The translations under genes were made by a program, and so were the position numbers. Positions 16,765-25,891 of a stretch of DNA of 64,000 nucleotides are shown here, in pieces (positions within the stretch are counted from its first letter, which is position 1; each line of letters opens with the position of its first letter). This DNA comes from Dielma sp000508965 (lineage in GTDB: Bacteria > Bacillota_I > Bacilli_A > Erysipelotrichales > Erysipelotrichaceae), in the NCBI GenBank assembly GCA_000508965.1, contig BAHV02000016.1:124001-188000 (forward strand), read 5' to 3'. The notes beneath the pieces are model-generated. The model was not told where the DNA came from. It worked only from the letters and a program-made list of their open reading frames with translations, and made no database searches.

Positions 16765-16792
16765 AAAAAAGCGGTACCGCTTAGTGTACCGC
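16765..16792 (-). terminator. Intrinsic terminator of the Rnf operon
   Basis: Read leftward, GCGGTAC pairs with GTACCGC across a short loop and is followed by TTTTTTC. It lies 13 bases after the rnfB stop. Confidence 0.8.
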
Positions 16793-16804
16793 ATCCTGCA
16801 AATT

Positions 16805-17113
16805 TTATAAAGCTACATCCAGAGTTGAACCATCAGGTCCTGGTGTTTCTTTTAAATAATCAACAATTTTCTGCTTAGCATCAGGTTTGCTTGGTTTACA
16901 AAGACTGACTGTCTTCACTTCCCCATTCACCAATGCTTCTGCCAGACCTGAACAGCCGGCAAAACCGCAGCCGCCGCAATTATAACCAGGCAGCATAGAA
17001 GTTACCGTTTCCTGACGAGCATCAACTTCAACCTTTAAAAATTTATCAGCAACACCCAGCCCAAGACCAAGGAGTGCGCCAAGAATCAGCATTGTTAATA
17101 CAGCTTGTAACAT
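16805..17113 (-). CDS. rnfB: Truncated RnfB: anchor and first Fe-S motif only
   Basis: Only 102 residues. The hydrophobic N-terminus (MLQAVLTMLILGALLGLGLGV) is followed by the RnfB-type four-cysteine motif LPGYNCGGCGFAGCSGLAEA and a further Cys at VSLCKPS. RnfB of other bacteria is 190-330 residues and continues into two or more ferredoxin-type 4Fe-4S domains; here the frame ends at a stop followed directly by a terminator. No ferredoxin fragment is seen in the 13 bases before it. The protein is the last gene of the operon. Electron entry from ferredoxin must use another route or a separate ferredoxin protein. Confidence 0.9.
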   Translation of the reverse strand: MLQAVLTMLILGALLGLGLGVADKFLKVEVDARQETVTSMLPGYNCGGCGFAGCSGLAEALVNGEVKTVSLCKPSKPDAKQKIVDYLKETPGPDGSTLDVAL

Positions 17114-17128
17114 AATGTTTTTCCTTTC

Positions 17129-17293
17129 TTAACTTTCGTGAACTGGATTATTCCCGCAGGAAACATCCTTACAGCCCTTGCAGCTGACTTTTAAATCTTC
17201 ACAGCCCTTCGGAACCGGTGTCTTATGGTTCAAATAATAGAGCAACGCGTAGATTGCGCCTAAAGCCGCAAAAAGCAAAACCGCACTTAACAT
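17129..17293 (-). CDS. Small Cys-rich membrane protein of the Rnf operon
   Basis: A 54-residue protein between rnfA and rnfB, starting MLSAVLLFAALGAIY one base after the rnfA stop. One membrane span is followed by a short tail with five cysteines (PKGCEDLKVSCKGCKDVSCGNN) at residues about 32-47. This resembles the FeoB-associated Cys-rich or Rnf accessory small proteins. The Cys set could bind an Fe-S cluster or metal facing the same side as the RnfB motif. I infer it is an extra subunit that partly makes up for the short RnfB. Confidence 0.65.
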   Translation of the reverse strand: MLSAVLLFAALGAIYALLYYLNHKTPVPKGCEDLKVSCKGCKDVSCGNNPVHES

Positions 17294-17294
17294 C

Positions 17295-17870
17295 TTAAAC
17301 CAGACCCGCTAATCCGCTGAATGCCAGCGCCATTAAACCGGCAACGATCAAGGCAATCGGATTACCGACAAACGGTGCCGGTGTCTTTGCACTTTCAAGA
17401 CGTTCACGAATTGTTGAGAAGATGAAAATTACCAAAGTGAAACCAATAGGAACACCTAACGAATAAACAATCATCTCAGAGAAGGTAAAGCCATTTGAAA
17501 TATTCTCTAAAGCTACACCTAATACTGCACAGTTAGTAGTAATCAATGGCAGATAAATACCTAATGATTTATACAGTGTCGGTGAATATTTCTTGATCAC
17601 CATTTCTACTAACTGCACGAAAGCGGCAATTACCAAAATGAAAGTGATCAAATCCATATATTCAATACTGAATTTCACCAGAACTAAATGATAAATCGCA
17701 TAAGTAAAGATCGAAGATGCAAAGATAACGAAGGTTACAGCTGCCCCCATTCCAAGCGCACTGCTAGTTTTCTTGGAAACACCCATGAAAGGACAGATAC
17801 CCAGGAATTTGTTTAAAATAATGTTATTGATCAATACTGAACCAATAAATAATGTAAATAATTCTCCCAT
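17295..17870 (-). CDS. rnfA: Rnf electron transport complex subunit A
   Basis: A 191-residue integral membrane protein of the RnfA/NqrE family, six spans, with the conserved openings NNIILNKFLGICPFMGVSKK and LITTNCAVLGVALEN. Each of the two inverted halves of the family carries a cysteine of the shared 2Fe-2S cluster in the membrane (CPF and NCAVL). GGAGATCAAT precedes the ATG. It pairs with RnfE as the inner core of the complex that couples ferredoxin:NAD oxidoreduction to Na+ or H+ movement. Confidence 0.95.
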   Translation of the reverse strand: MGELFTLFIGSVLINNIILNKFLGICPFMGVSKKTSSALGMGAAVTFVIFASSIFTYAIYHLVLVKFSIEYMDLITFILVIAAFVQLVEMVIKKYSPTLYKSLGIYLPLITTNCAVLGVALENISNGFTFSEMIVYSLGVPIGFTLVIFIFSTIRERLESAKTPAPFVGNPIALIVAGLMALAFSGLAGLV

Positions 17871-17883
17871 ATTGATCTCCTTT

Positions 17884-18984
17884 CTACTTTCCTAGTGATT
17901 CAAGCACTGTTTTAACCGCTTTGGTTACTGAATCACTGGAGAATGTTGCGCCGCTTTGTACATCAACTTCGAAATCAGAAGAAGCTAACCCTTCAAACTG
18001 ATTAAAGAATTCTACATTGTTGATCGCATCACCGATACCCGGAGTATCTGCGAAAGTATCAATTTCAACGCTCTTAATTGAGCCCGAAGCTTCATCTACA
18101 ACGATCTTGAAGGTATTTTCATCACCGCCGCCAGTCGCAGCAGTAAAGCCAGGTGCAGATACGATATAGGTCGTCTCACCATTTTCACTGCTTTCTGACA
18201 GGATACCAGAAGCTGTTTCACCGTTAACCGGTTCAGAATTATCTGGTTCAACCGGTGTTTCAGCTTCCACAGCCGTATTGACATTGAATTCACCGCGTAC
18301 TGCGATAACCGCAACTAACGCTAAAACAACAACGCCTAAGCCAATACCCCAATTCTTTTTATTCTTGCTGGCTTTGTATGCATTTAAAGCTGCTGCCAGA
18401 CATGCAAATGTTATAAATGCGCCGATTGGATCTTTAAATAAAGAGATCGTATATTCTGCCGGGAAGAATTCTGCCTGGAAGAAAATTTGTGTCGGATTGA
18501 ATGGATTTGCGAATGACAGCATACCCGTAGCCAGCAACTGACGAATCGTGGATATTGCCAATAAACCAAAAGTATAACCAAGTCCCATGCCAAGACCATC
18601 TAAAGCTGAATCAAGCAGACCATTTTTGCTGGCAAACGCTTCAGCACGGCCCAGGATGATGCAGTTCACAACGATCAGCGGCAGGAAGATGCCTAATGCT
18701 GTATACAGATCTGTCGCATAAGCCTGTACCAACATTTGAATAATTTTAACTAAGGTTGCGATAACGACAATATAAACCGGAATACGGATTTCATCCGGAG
18801 TGATCTTGCGGATCGCGGAAATAATTACATTTGACATAATGGTTACCAAAATAACGGCAACCCCCATACCAATGGCATTGTTCAGGGTAGTAGAAATAGC
18901 CAGTGCCGAACAACAGCCGAGATATAAACCGAAGATTGGGTTTTCACGAATGAAACCCGCTTTAAAATTCTCTAAACGTTCCAT
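17884..18984 (-). CDS. rnfE: RnfE fused to an FMN-binding domain
   Basis: A 366-residue protein. Residues 1-210 are a standard RnfE/NqrD six-span domain (NPIFGLYLGCCSALAIS and LPLIVVNCIILGRAEAFAS, the two Cys sites). After a linker the C-terminal 100 residues form an FMN-binding domain ending DTPGIGDAIN...VDVQSGATFSS, with the SGAT flavin attachment threonine near residue 347. Ordinary RnfE is about 200 residues, so this fusion is an addition. The gene lies between rnfG and rnfA. Confidence 0.93.
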   Translation of the reverse strand: MERLENFKAGFIRENPIFGLYLGCCSALAISTTLNNAIGMGVAVILVTIMSNVIISAIRKITPDEIRIPVYIVVIATLVKIIQMLVQAYATDLYTALGIFLPLIVVNCIILGRAEAFASKNGLLDSALDGLGMGLGYTFGLLAISTIRQLLATGMLSFANPFNPTQIFFQAEFFPAEYTISLFKDPIGAFITFACLAAALNAYKASKNKKNWGIGLGVVVLALVAVIAVRGEFNVNTAVEAETPVEPDNSEPVNGETASGILSESSENGETTYIVSAPGFTAATGGGDENTFKIVVDEASGSIKSVEIDTFADTPGIGDAINNVEFFNQFEGLASSDFEVDVQSGATFSSDSVTKAVKTVLESLGK

Positions 18985-18995
18985 TGTTTTGCCCC

Positions 18996-19496
18996 CTATT
19001 TCGTAGCGTTGTAGTATTCTACAACGTCTTTAAGACCATTAACTGTTGCCGTAGAAGAAACCGTAGCACCAGACAATGTATCGATCTTAGTATCAATTGG
19101 CTTGCCGACAAACTGATCATAGAATTCCGCATCAGAAACACGGCTGCCAAAACCGCTAGTATCGTTATTTTGTAATACTTTGTAACCATCAAAGTTACCA
19201 TTTTCACCGATTGCGACAAGATAGATCAAGCTGTCCTTGAAGCCGGTAACGGATACTTTATAAATCATGCCTTTGCCGGCTGCTTCATAAGCACCAATAA
19301 TACTGCCAGTATCACCGCTTAATTCAACTGCTTTGAAATCAGCACCCGGATAAATCAATTCAAGATTTGCCTTCTCACTGGCAATCGCACTTTCCTCAAT
19401 AATCGGTGCTGTAACCGCGTTAACAGCTGCCAAAGCACCGCCGGCGATTGCTGAAATCAATGCTAGGAATACGGTTAAATGAAGAATTTTTTTCAT
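18996..19496 (-). CDS. rnfG: Rnf complex subunit G, covalent FMN protein
   Basis: A 166-residue protein with one N-terminal membrane anchor (LHLTVFLALISAIAGGALAAV) and an FMN-binding domain. The flavin attachment motif is LSGATVSS (Thr near residue 145), preceded by the DTSGFGSRV loop. It is on the short side for RnfG (about 190-210). In the family, FMN is attached by phosphoester bond to the threonine by ApbE, whose gene is divergent to this operon. Confidence 0.93.
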   Translation of the reverse strand: MKKILHLTVFLALISAIAGGALAAVNAVTAPIIEESAIASEKANLELIYPGADFKAVELSGDTGSIIGAYEAAGKGMIYKVSVTGFKDSLIYLVAIGENGNFDGYKVLQNNDTSGFGSRVSDAEFYDQFVGKPIDTKIDTLSGATVSSTATVNGLKDVVEYYNATK

Positions 19497-19507
19497 ATGA
19501 TTCCCTC

Positions 19508-21367
19508 CTATTCAGCAAGCGCTGTAAGTACAGCCTTGATTACTGATTTTGAAGTATAAGTAGCTCCGGATACGACATCGCTGACCATCGTATCAGCTGT
19601 TGCTCCTGCAAACTTACCTAAATAATCAGCCGTAGTTGCCTGATCGCCGATGGATGCCGTATCAACAAACTTACTGCATTCAACACTGACAACCGCTTTA
19701 TTTGCATCAACCACAATCGTGAACTCATTGAGATCACTGCCGCCGTTGATAGCCGCAAAGCCCTGAGCATCTACGGTATAAGTCGTTGTACCGTCGCCAT
19801 TATCCTTGCTATCTTTCACACTTGCTTCAATCTTTTTCACTAATTCGTCATCAGCGATGCTCACTTCCTGTTTAGCGCTGAAGCCGGCATCCATGCCATG
19901 AGCTTCCATAGCCGCTAAAACCGCGCGCACAGCTGACTTTGATGAATAAGTCGCTCCAGATACTGCATCCACTGTAAAATCTGCCGCATTAACACCTGCA
20001 AATTGTGCGAAGAACGCATCATCATTAATCTTATCACCAATAGTCGGTGTATCATTCACTTCAACAGCTTCAACCTTTACAACCTCATTGCTGCTATTCA
20101 AGGTAACCTTGAAGATATTGGCCTTTTCACCGCCATTCATAATGGCAAAGCCATCAGCCTGAACGGTATAAACAGTGTCACCGCCATTGGTCTGAGTCTC
20201 TGTTACTTCAGCCATTAAGGTTGCGACATACGGATCAGAAATACCGTTGATTTTAACTGCCGTTTCAGGTGCACTTGGAACATTTGTATCCGCTGATGCA
20301 CTTGCCGGTTCAACAACGCTGATTGCCAGCAGACAAGCTGCCAGACCGACAACTGCCGCAGAGGCAAACATTTTAATTGCTTTTTTCATCGTCTTGCGCT
20401 GTTCGCCGTCTAATGCACGTTCGATCATCGGTGACAATGAATTCATAATCAGAATTGAATATAAAACGCCTTCTGGAAGATTCGCTTTTACACGGATCAG
20501 CACTGTCAGGATACCGCAGCCTAACGCAAAGATACAGCGTCCGGCCGCTGAAGTCGGTGAAGTTACCGGATCAGTTGCCATAAATACAGCACCGAAGAAT
20601 AAACCGCCGCTTAAAATATGATAGAACGGATACCAGATACCAGCACCGGTAAATAATGCGATGCAGGCTGTCAATACAAACACCGTTCCGATATAAACGG
20701 TTGGTACACGCCAATCGATAACCTTGCGATATGCCAAAACGATACCGACAAGACCAATCAGCAATGCGCTTGTTTCACCAAGAGCACCTGGATACATACC
20801 GATAAACAGATTGCCTAAACCGCCTACGGAATCCAGCAGCTGACCTGCTAATGAAGCATCTGTCACTAACCAGTGATACTGACCTGCCATCAGCGTAGTC
20901 GGTGTCACAGAAGTAACGATGTCCGTTGTAGAAGCTGTGAAAGCAGCAAAAATAATTGCGCGTCCAACCGCTGCCGGATTAAAAATATTCTGACCAAAAC
21001 CGCCGAATACCAGTTTACCAAATAAAATTGCCATCGCACTTGAAATAGCAACTGCATATAATGATGTACTGATTGGCAGCATCAAAGCAAAAATCATTGC
21101 TGTGATGAATGGGAAAGATGTTTTAATAAAATTCAATACATTCTGCTTTGTAGCTAAAGCCCAAAGCACTTCAACGGCACATGCCGAAACTAAAGATACA
21201 AGCATGATCAGCAGCGCCTGCGTCACATATGCGCCGCCATATTGAGTTCCGTAATAGAACAGTGAGAACGCATAGACAACCAGCAGACCGATAGCCAGTT
21301 CACGCATGATTTGCTGAGTTGAAAGCTTGCATTTATAGTTAGGCGCCGGATTAAAAGTAAATTTCAT
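19508..21367 (-). CDS. rnfD: RnfD with two extra FMN-binding domains
   Basis: A 619-residue protein; ordinary RnfD is about 310-350. Residues 1-350 form the RnfD/NqrB membrane domain. The usual flavinylation site SGAT in the membrane domain appears here as VTSVTPTT, which keeps the threonine. Two FMN-binding domains are appended, ending in SGATYSS near residue 470 and SGATYTS near residue 600 (19559-19570 in the DNA). The two appended domains are alike in layout and likely arose by duplication. The protein may carry three FMN groups. Confidence 0.93.
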   Translation of the reverse strand: MKFTFNPAPNYKCKLSTQQIMRELAIGLLVVYAFSLFYYGTQYGGAYVTQALLIMLVSLVSACAVEVLWALATKQNVLNFIKTSFPFITAMIFALMLPISTSLYAVAISSAMAILFGKLVFGGFGQNIFNPAAVGRAIIFAAFTASTTDIVTSVTPTTLMAGQYHWLVTDASLAGQLLDSVGGLGNLFIGMYPGALGETSALLIGLVGIVLAYRKVIDWRVPTVYIGTVFVLTACIALFTGAGIWYPFYHILSGGLFFGAVFMATDPVTSPTSAAGRCIFALGCGILTVLIRVKANLPEGVLYSILIMNSLSPMIERALDGEQRKTMKKAIKMFASAAVVGLAACLLAISVVEPASASADTNVPSAPETAVKINGISDPYVATLMAEVTETQTNGGDTVYTVQADGFAIMNGGEKANIFKVTLNSSNEVVKVEAVEVNDTPTIGDKINDDAFFAQFAGVNAADFTVDAVSGATYSSKSAVRAVLAAMEAHGMDAGFSAKQEVSIADDELVKKIEASVKDSKDNGDGTTTYTVDAQGFAAINGGSDLNEFTIVVDANKAVVSVECSKFVDTASIGDQATTADYLGKFAGATADTMVSDVVSGATYTSKSVIKAVLTALAE

Positions 21368-21379
21368 AATTGACTCCTC

Positions 21380-22678
21380 CTACTTCTTGCTAAATGCCAT
21401 ATAGGCACGTTTAGCTCTGCGCATTGTTTCTGTAACAGCAATCTTAGACGGACATACATACGTACACATACCGCATTCAATGCATGATGTGATCTGCAGC
21501 AGGCCGATTCTTTCCATGTCTTTCGATTTCATTGCCTGAGAAATCCGCACCGGCTGCAAGCCTGACGGACAATGATCCGAACAGCGGCCGCAGCGCAGAC
21601 AGGCAATTTCCTGAGCAGGCTTATTAAGCTGTACAGTTAATGCGTTGTTCTGACGTTCAACCGAAACCGCATCCGTTGTCATGGTAGCACCCATCATCGG
21701 GCCGCCCACAGACAGCAGAATATCTTCACCGGCATAACCGCCGGCTGCCTGTTCAACAACTTCATGCATGGAAGTACCCATACGAACTAATGCATTCGTC
21801 GGCTTCTTAACGCCGTCACCGGAAATCGTCATCACACGGGATACGATGGGTTCGCCCTTAACCATGGCTTTACCAAACATATAAGCCGTCGTCGCATTAT
21901 TGACAACTGCGCCTACCTCACCCGGCAGACGGTCATAATCCTTACCGGTAATCTCGCGCACTAAAGTACGTTCCCATCCCATTGGATAAACATCAGGAAC
22001 TTCACGTACCGCAACACCTTCAACACCGTTTAATTTAGACTGAACAAAAGAAATCAGTTCCGGATGTGATTTCTTGATAGCAATCGCAACTTCCTTTGCT
22101 TCAGCCATCTTTTTCATCGCTAAAATACCAGTCAGCATTAAATCAAATTCATGCTCTGTCAGGTAATAATCAGAAGTGATGAACGGTTCACATTCTACCG
22201 CATTAATAATCAAAATCTGAACATCCTTTGCAAATTTATATTTGATATAAGCTGGGAAACCTGCGCCGCCGCAGCCGATAATACCAGCATTCATCATAAA
22301 GTCGATAAGCTCTTCTTTTGATGCGCTCTGCCAGTCTATCGTACCAAACGGCTGACATTCCGTATACAAACCATCATTCTCAATTACGATGTGATCAATT
22401 TGCTTTAAACTCTGATGCATCTTTTTCTCGATGCCCTTTACTGTGCCGCTGACACTTGAAAAAATAGGAACGACATTGCGTTCATCAAAGACAGCGATCT
22501 TTGTTCCGACAGCTACTTTATCCCCCTCGGCAACCAGCACTTTCGGGTTTTGTGCGGCCCCGGCAAACAAAGGAATACTCACTGTTTTACCTGGATCGAC
22601 AACAAACAGTTCTGATGCTTCTGTTAAATCTTTGTGACCATTGATATGCTCACGCATTGGCCCCTTAAACAAAGACAT
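21380..22678 (-). CDS. rnfC: Rnf complex subunit C
   Basis: A 432-residue peripheral subunit and the first gene of the operon. It has the NADH/FMN-binding glycine-rich motif GIIGCGGAGFPAYIKYK (about residues 120-136) and two C-terminal 4Fe-4S motifs, CLRCGRCSDHCPSGLQP and CIECGMCTYVCPSK. The gene starts at the ATG behind AAGGTGAAA. It is of normal length and seems intact, so NAD reactivity is probably kept even though RnfB is short. Confidence 0.95.
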   Translation of the reverse strand: MSLFKGPMREHINGHKDLTEASELFVVDPGKTVSIPLFAGAAQNPKVLVAEGDKVAVGTKIAVFDERNVVPIFSSVSGTVKGIEKKMHQSLKQIDHIVIENDGLYTECQPFGTIDWQSASKEELIDFMMNAGIIGCGGAGFPAYIKYKFAKDVQILIINAVECEPFITSDYYLTEHEFDLMLTGILAMKKMAEAKEVAIAIKKSHPELISFVQSKLNGVEGVAVREVPDVYPMGWERTLVREITGKDYDRLPGEVGAVVNNATTAYMFGKAMVKGEPIVSRVMTISGDGVKKPTNALVRMGTSMHEVVEQAAGGYAGEDILLSVGGPMMGATMTTDAVSVERQNNALTVQLNKPAQEIACLRCGRCSDHCPSGLQPVRISQAMKSKDMERIGLLQITSCIECGMCTYVCPSKIAVTETMRRAKRAYMAFSKK

Positions 22679-22736
22679 ATTTTCACCTTTCCTCTCATTT
22701 TACTATGTGAATTTTTTAAAAATTCGCACCCTTAAT

Positions 22737-22742
22737 ATTATA
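22737..22742 (-). promoter_or_regulatory. Probable extended -10 of the Rnf operon
   Basis: Reverse-strand TGTTATAAT gives an extended -10, about 60 bases upstream of rnfC. No good -35 is visible. The AT-rich gap 22743-22960 between this and apbE is otherwise empty of genes. Confidence 0.45.
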
Positions 22743-22961
22743 ACACAAATTAAATTCATGAAAATGGAAAATTAATAAATTCTCAACTGTTTCTAAAAAA
22801 ACTCATTAAAAAAACATTTCAATTATGGGATATTTTACAATTTTCACCGAGTTCAGCGCTTACAATCATCTATGGCTTAATGAACCAAAATCAGAAAAAC
22901 AATTTAGTAATTTTTTCACAAATAAAACGATTCAATGACACCTTGTTTTGATGCAACTATT

Positions 22962-22991
22962 TTGTGTTGTCAGCCGCAATTATGATATAAT
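22962..22991 (+). promoter_or_regulatory. Promoter of apbE
   Basis: TTGTGT at 22962-22967, 18 bases, then TATAAT at 22986-22991, ending 18 bases before the apbE start codon. It makes apbE divergent from the Rnf operon. Confidence 0.6.
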
Positions 22992-23009
22992 AAACAGCGG
23001 TGATAAAAA

Positions 23010-24131
23010 ATGAAAAAAAGTTTAATCCTGCTGATGAGCCTGCTGCTTATCGGCTGTACGGCTAAACAAGCGCCTGTCAAGGAGCAGAGCCGTTATAACA
23101 GTCAGACATTGGATGCCGGATTTGATACGGTTATCTCGTTAATTGCTTATGCGGATGATGAGACACAGTTTAATGAATATTTTGATCTGGTGCGTTCTGA
23201 GTTTAAACGCTACAATGCCCTGTTTGATAAGTATAATGATTATGAAGGTGTAAATAACATTAAAACAATCAATGACAACGCAGGCATTCAGCCGGTAAAG
23301 GTTGACGCGGATATTCTTGAAATGCTTGAATTGTCAAAACAGTTCTCTGAATTATCCAATAACAAGTTTGATATTACGATGGGCCCTGTCCTTGAAATTT
23401 GGCATGAATACCGTGAGGCAGGCATTAGCCTGAATACTGAGGGACAGGATGCGCCGGTTCCATCAATGGAAGAATTACAACAGGCCAAGGCTTGTGTCGG
23501 CTGGAATAACGTTGAAATCAATGAAGCGGACAGTACAGTCTATTTGAATCAAGCGTGCGCGAGCCTTGATGTCGGTTCAGTGGCCAAGGGCTTCACAGCT
23601 GAAAAGGTCGCCCAAGAGCTTGAAGCGAGAGGCTTGACCAGCGGCATCCTCAACGCCGGCGGCAATGTGCGGGTGATTGGCAGCAAACCGGACGGCAGCG
23701 CATGGAATGCCGGTATTCAAGTTCCGGATCTTAATGGCATCAACGGTACTTTAGGTGTACTGCCGCTTTCCGGCAAACAGTCATTAGTTACTTCCGGTGA
23801 CTATCAGCGCTATTATTTATCTAATGGTGAATTGATGCATCACATCATTGATCCTGACACGCTTTTCCCTGCCCGTCATTCACGCGCTTTAAGTGTTGTC
23901 ACAGATAATTCGGGAGTTGCTGATATTTGTTCGACATTGCTTTATACGATGGATTATCAAGAAGCTAATGAAATGATACAGAAAATTCGTGATTTAGGTT
24001 ATTCATTAAGTGTAGTTTGGGTTTATAACAGCGATGATGAAATCCCTGAAGGCAAAAAAGAATTTAAGTATCTTGATTATATCATTGTAACAAGCGATGA
24101 TATTGAAGATATCTTCACTGTTTCCAAATAA
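23010..24131 (+). CDS. apbE: FAD:protein FMN transferase (ApbE)
   Basis: A 373-residue lipoprotein (signal MKKSLILLMSLLLIGC, lipobox LIGC). The ApbE motifs are visible: FDTVISLIAY near the N-terminus, LDVGSVAKGFTAEKVA, ILNAGGNVRVIG, SLVTSGDYQRYY and HHIIDPDTLFPA. The enzyme moves FMN from FAD to threonine in S/T-G-A-T motifs on the outer face. Its neighbours RnfG, RnfE and RnfD together offer four SGAT motifs plus a variant site in RnfD, so these are its obvious substrates. It has its own promoter and terminator. Confidence 0.95.
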   Translation: MKKSLILLMSLLLIGCTAKQAPVKEQSRYNSQTLDAGFDTVISLIAYADDETQFNEYFDLVRSEFKRYNALFDKYNDYEGVNNIKTINDNAGIQPVKVDADILEMLELSKQFSELSNNKFDITMGPVLEIWHEYREAGISLNTEGQDAPVPSMEELQQAKACVGWNNVEINEADSTVYLNQACASLDVGSVAKGFTAEKVAQELEARGLTSGILNAGGNVRVIGSKPDGSAWNAGIQVPDLNGINGTLGVLPLSGKQSLVTSGDYQRYYLSNGELMHHIIDPDTLFPARHSRALSVVTDNSGVADICSTLLYTMDYQEANEMIQKIRDLGYSLSVVWVYNSDDEIPEGKKEFKYLDYIIVTSDDIEDIFTVSK

Positions 24132-24135
24132 CCGT

Positions 24136-24160
24136 CCGGTCAAATTGACCGGATTTTTTT
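24136..24160 (+). terminator. Terminator of apbE
   Basis: CCGGTCAA pairs with TTGACCGG and is followed by ATTTTTTT. Confidence 0.85.
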
Positions 24161-24164
24161 AATA

Positions 24165-24196
24165 TAGAAAAGGATCCTACTTATCATAAGATCCTT
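24165..24196 (-). terminator. Terminator of the modABC end
   Basis: Read leftward, AAGGATC, a loop and GATCCTT are followed by TTC and a T-rich stretch, just past the modC stop. It faces the apbE terminator. Confidence 0.55.
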
Positions 24197-24197
24197 A

Positions 24198-25220
24198 TCA
24201 TTGCTTTAAATAAATTAATTCCTGCTCATCAATCAAAATCGGTATCACATCACCGACCTGATGACTGTATTTTCCCTTGTTGAATTCAAGACGCAGCGTC
24301 GTATATTCATTTTCATGATGCACATGAATCGGATGAACCAGATAGATCCTTGAAAAAACATCGTCGATGATTGCTTCAATGCGGCATGGAATTGAATGCT
24401 CAGCCTCCCTAATGCGGATCGTATGCGCTCTAACCCCAATATAAGCACATGACTGTTTCATTGTAAAAGGCAGCTGCCAATCTACAGCAATACCGGCTTC
24501 CACTCTTGATATATTCTTACAGCCTGTCAATAGACATGCTGAAAGTGTTTTAGGATCTTTAAATAATTCATCTTTAGTATTCATTGATTCTACATCGCCC
24601 TGATTCATGACAACAATCGAATTACAGAGCCGATAAACCTCTGAACGATTATGAGAAACTAAAAGCACATCTCTTTTAAAAACCTTAAAAAGCCGCATCA
24701 GTTCCTGTTCACACTGCCATTTCAAATATTCATCTAATGCAGAAAAGGGTTCATCCAATAAAATAATTTCCGGATCACTGATCAGCATGCGTGCCAAGGC
24801 AGCGCGCTGCTGCTGGCCGCCTGAACACTGATGGGGATAATGATCAGCTAAAGCACGGATATAGAAGCTGTCGAGTAATGCCTCAATCCGTGACTGACAG
24901 GCTTCCTTTGGGCCATAGTATGCCATTTTCAGATTTTCATAGATTGTCATATTCGGAAAAAGCGCATAATTTTGGAAGAGATAGCCGACACGGCGCGCCT
25001 GCGGTTTTAAATTAATCTTACGTTCTGAATCAAATAGAACACGGTCATTAAGGATAATTTTACCGCGGTCCGGCTTGACGATGCCCGCAATACATTTTAA
25101 AGTCATCGTTTTCCCGCATCCGCTGGCTCCCAACAAACCCAAAATATGATCCTCATCGTGAAATTTAGCCTTTAAAGTAAAATTCCCGACTTGTTTTTCA
25201 ATATCAACCAACAGACTCAT
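24198..25220 (-). CDS. modC: Molybdate ABC transporter ATPase
   Basis: A 340-residue ATPase starting MSLLVDIEKQVGNF, chosen because its ATG overlaps the modB stop (ATGA). Walker A GASGCGKTMTL, signature CSGGQQQRAAL and Walker B IILLDEPFSALDE are present. The C-terminal 100 residues form a MOP-type molybdate-binding region (SRVEAGIAV, IGVRAHTIRI). It powers molybdate or tungstate uptake for the cofactor genes upstream in the same operon. Confidence 0.92.
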   Translation of the reverse strand: MSLLVDIEKQVGNFTLKAKFHDEDHILGLLGASGCGKTMTLKCIAGIVKPDRGKIILNDRVLFDSERKINLKPQARRVGYLFQNYALFPNMTIYENLKMAYYGPKEACQSRIEALLDSFYIRALADHYPHQCSGGQQQRAALARMLISDPEIILLDEPFSALDEYLKWQCEQELMRLFKVFKRDVLLVSHNRSEVYRLCNSIVVMNQGDVESMNTKDELFKDPKTLSACLLTGCKNISRVEAGIAVDWQLPFTMKQSCAYIGVRAHTIRIREAEHSIPCRIEAIIDDVFSRIYLVHPIHVHHENEYTTLRLEFNKGKYSHQVGDVIPILIDEQELIYLKQ

Positions 25221-25891
25221 TGCAGATTCCCCGCTTTCTTCCGGCTCAGCCAGCTGTTCCATGCATTGACAGATAAAATAGCGGTGAACGAGAGGGCAAC
25301 AATGACAAGAACCCATTTAAAAGCCAGTTCCCGATTGCCGCTTTGGGTTGCTGAATAAACCGCCAATGCCATCGTCTGAGTACGGCCCGGAATATTGCCG
25401 GCAACCATGATAGTCGCACCGAATTCACCCATTGCTCTGGCAAATGACAAAATGGTTCCGGCGACGATACCCGGCAGACTATTAGGAATAAGTATTTTCA
25501 TAAAAATGGCAGTTTCACCGATCCCCAGCGTCCGTGCCGCCGCAAATAGATTTTCATCCACCTGTTCAAAAGCGCCCAATGCAGTACGATACATCAAGGG
25601 AAAAGCCACAACCGTTGATGCGATAACAGTCCCTCCCCATGAAAAAATCACTGAGAGATTCATTGTTTCAAGCAGCTGACCAATCCATGAATTTCTGCCG
25701 AAAGCCAACAGCAGAAAGAAGCCTACTACGGTGGGCGGCAAGACCATCGGCAGTGTAAAAACAGCGTCGGCTAAGCTTTTAAAGCGCTGACGTTTTAAGA
25801 CGAAATAAGCCGCCAAAATACCCAGCACAAAAGCAAAAGCCGTTGCGAATACCGCTGTTTTAATCGATATAAATAACGGTGAAAGATCCAT
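25217..25891 (-). CDS. modB: Molybdate ABC transporter permease
   Basis: A 224-residue membrane protein with five or six spans and the permease coupling loop (EAA) motif AARTLGIGETAIFMKILIPNSLPGI. MGEFGATIMVAGNIPGRTQT is a ModB hallmark. It overlaps modA and modC by a few bases, so the three are co-translated. Confidence 0.93.
   Translation of the reverse strand: MDLSPLFISIKTAVFATAFAFVLGILAAYFVLKRQRFKSLADAVFTLPMVLPPTVVGFFLLLAFGRNSWIGQLLETMNLSVIFSWGGTVIASTVVAFPLMYRTALGAFEQVDENLFAAARTLGIGETAIFMKILIPNSLPGIVAGTILSFARAMGEFGATIMVAGNIPGRTQTMALAVYSATQSGNRELAFKWVLVIVALSFTAILSVNAWNSWLSRKKAGNLQ

Noticed and set aside
16805..17113. RnfB ending early because of a recent frameshift
   Set aside because: Only 13 bases separate the stop from a good terminator, and no ferredoxin text appears in other frames nearby.
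24791..25015. Arg-rich plus-strand frame
   Set aside because: It is a shadow of modC.
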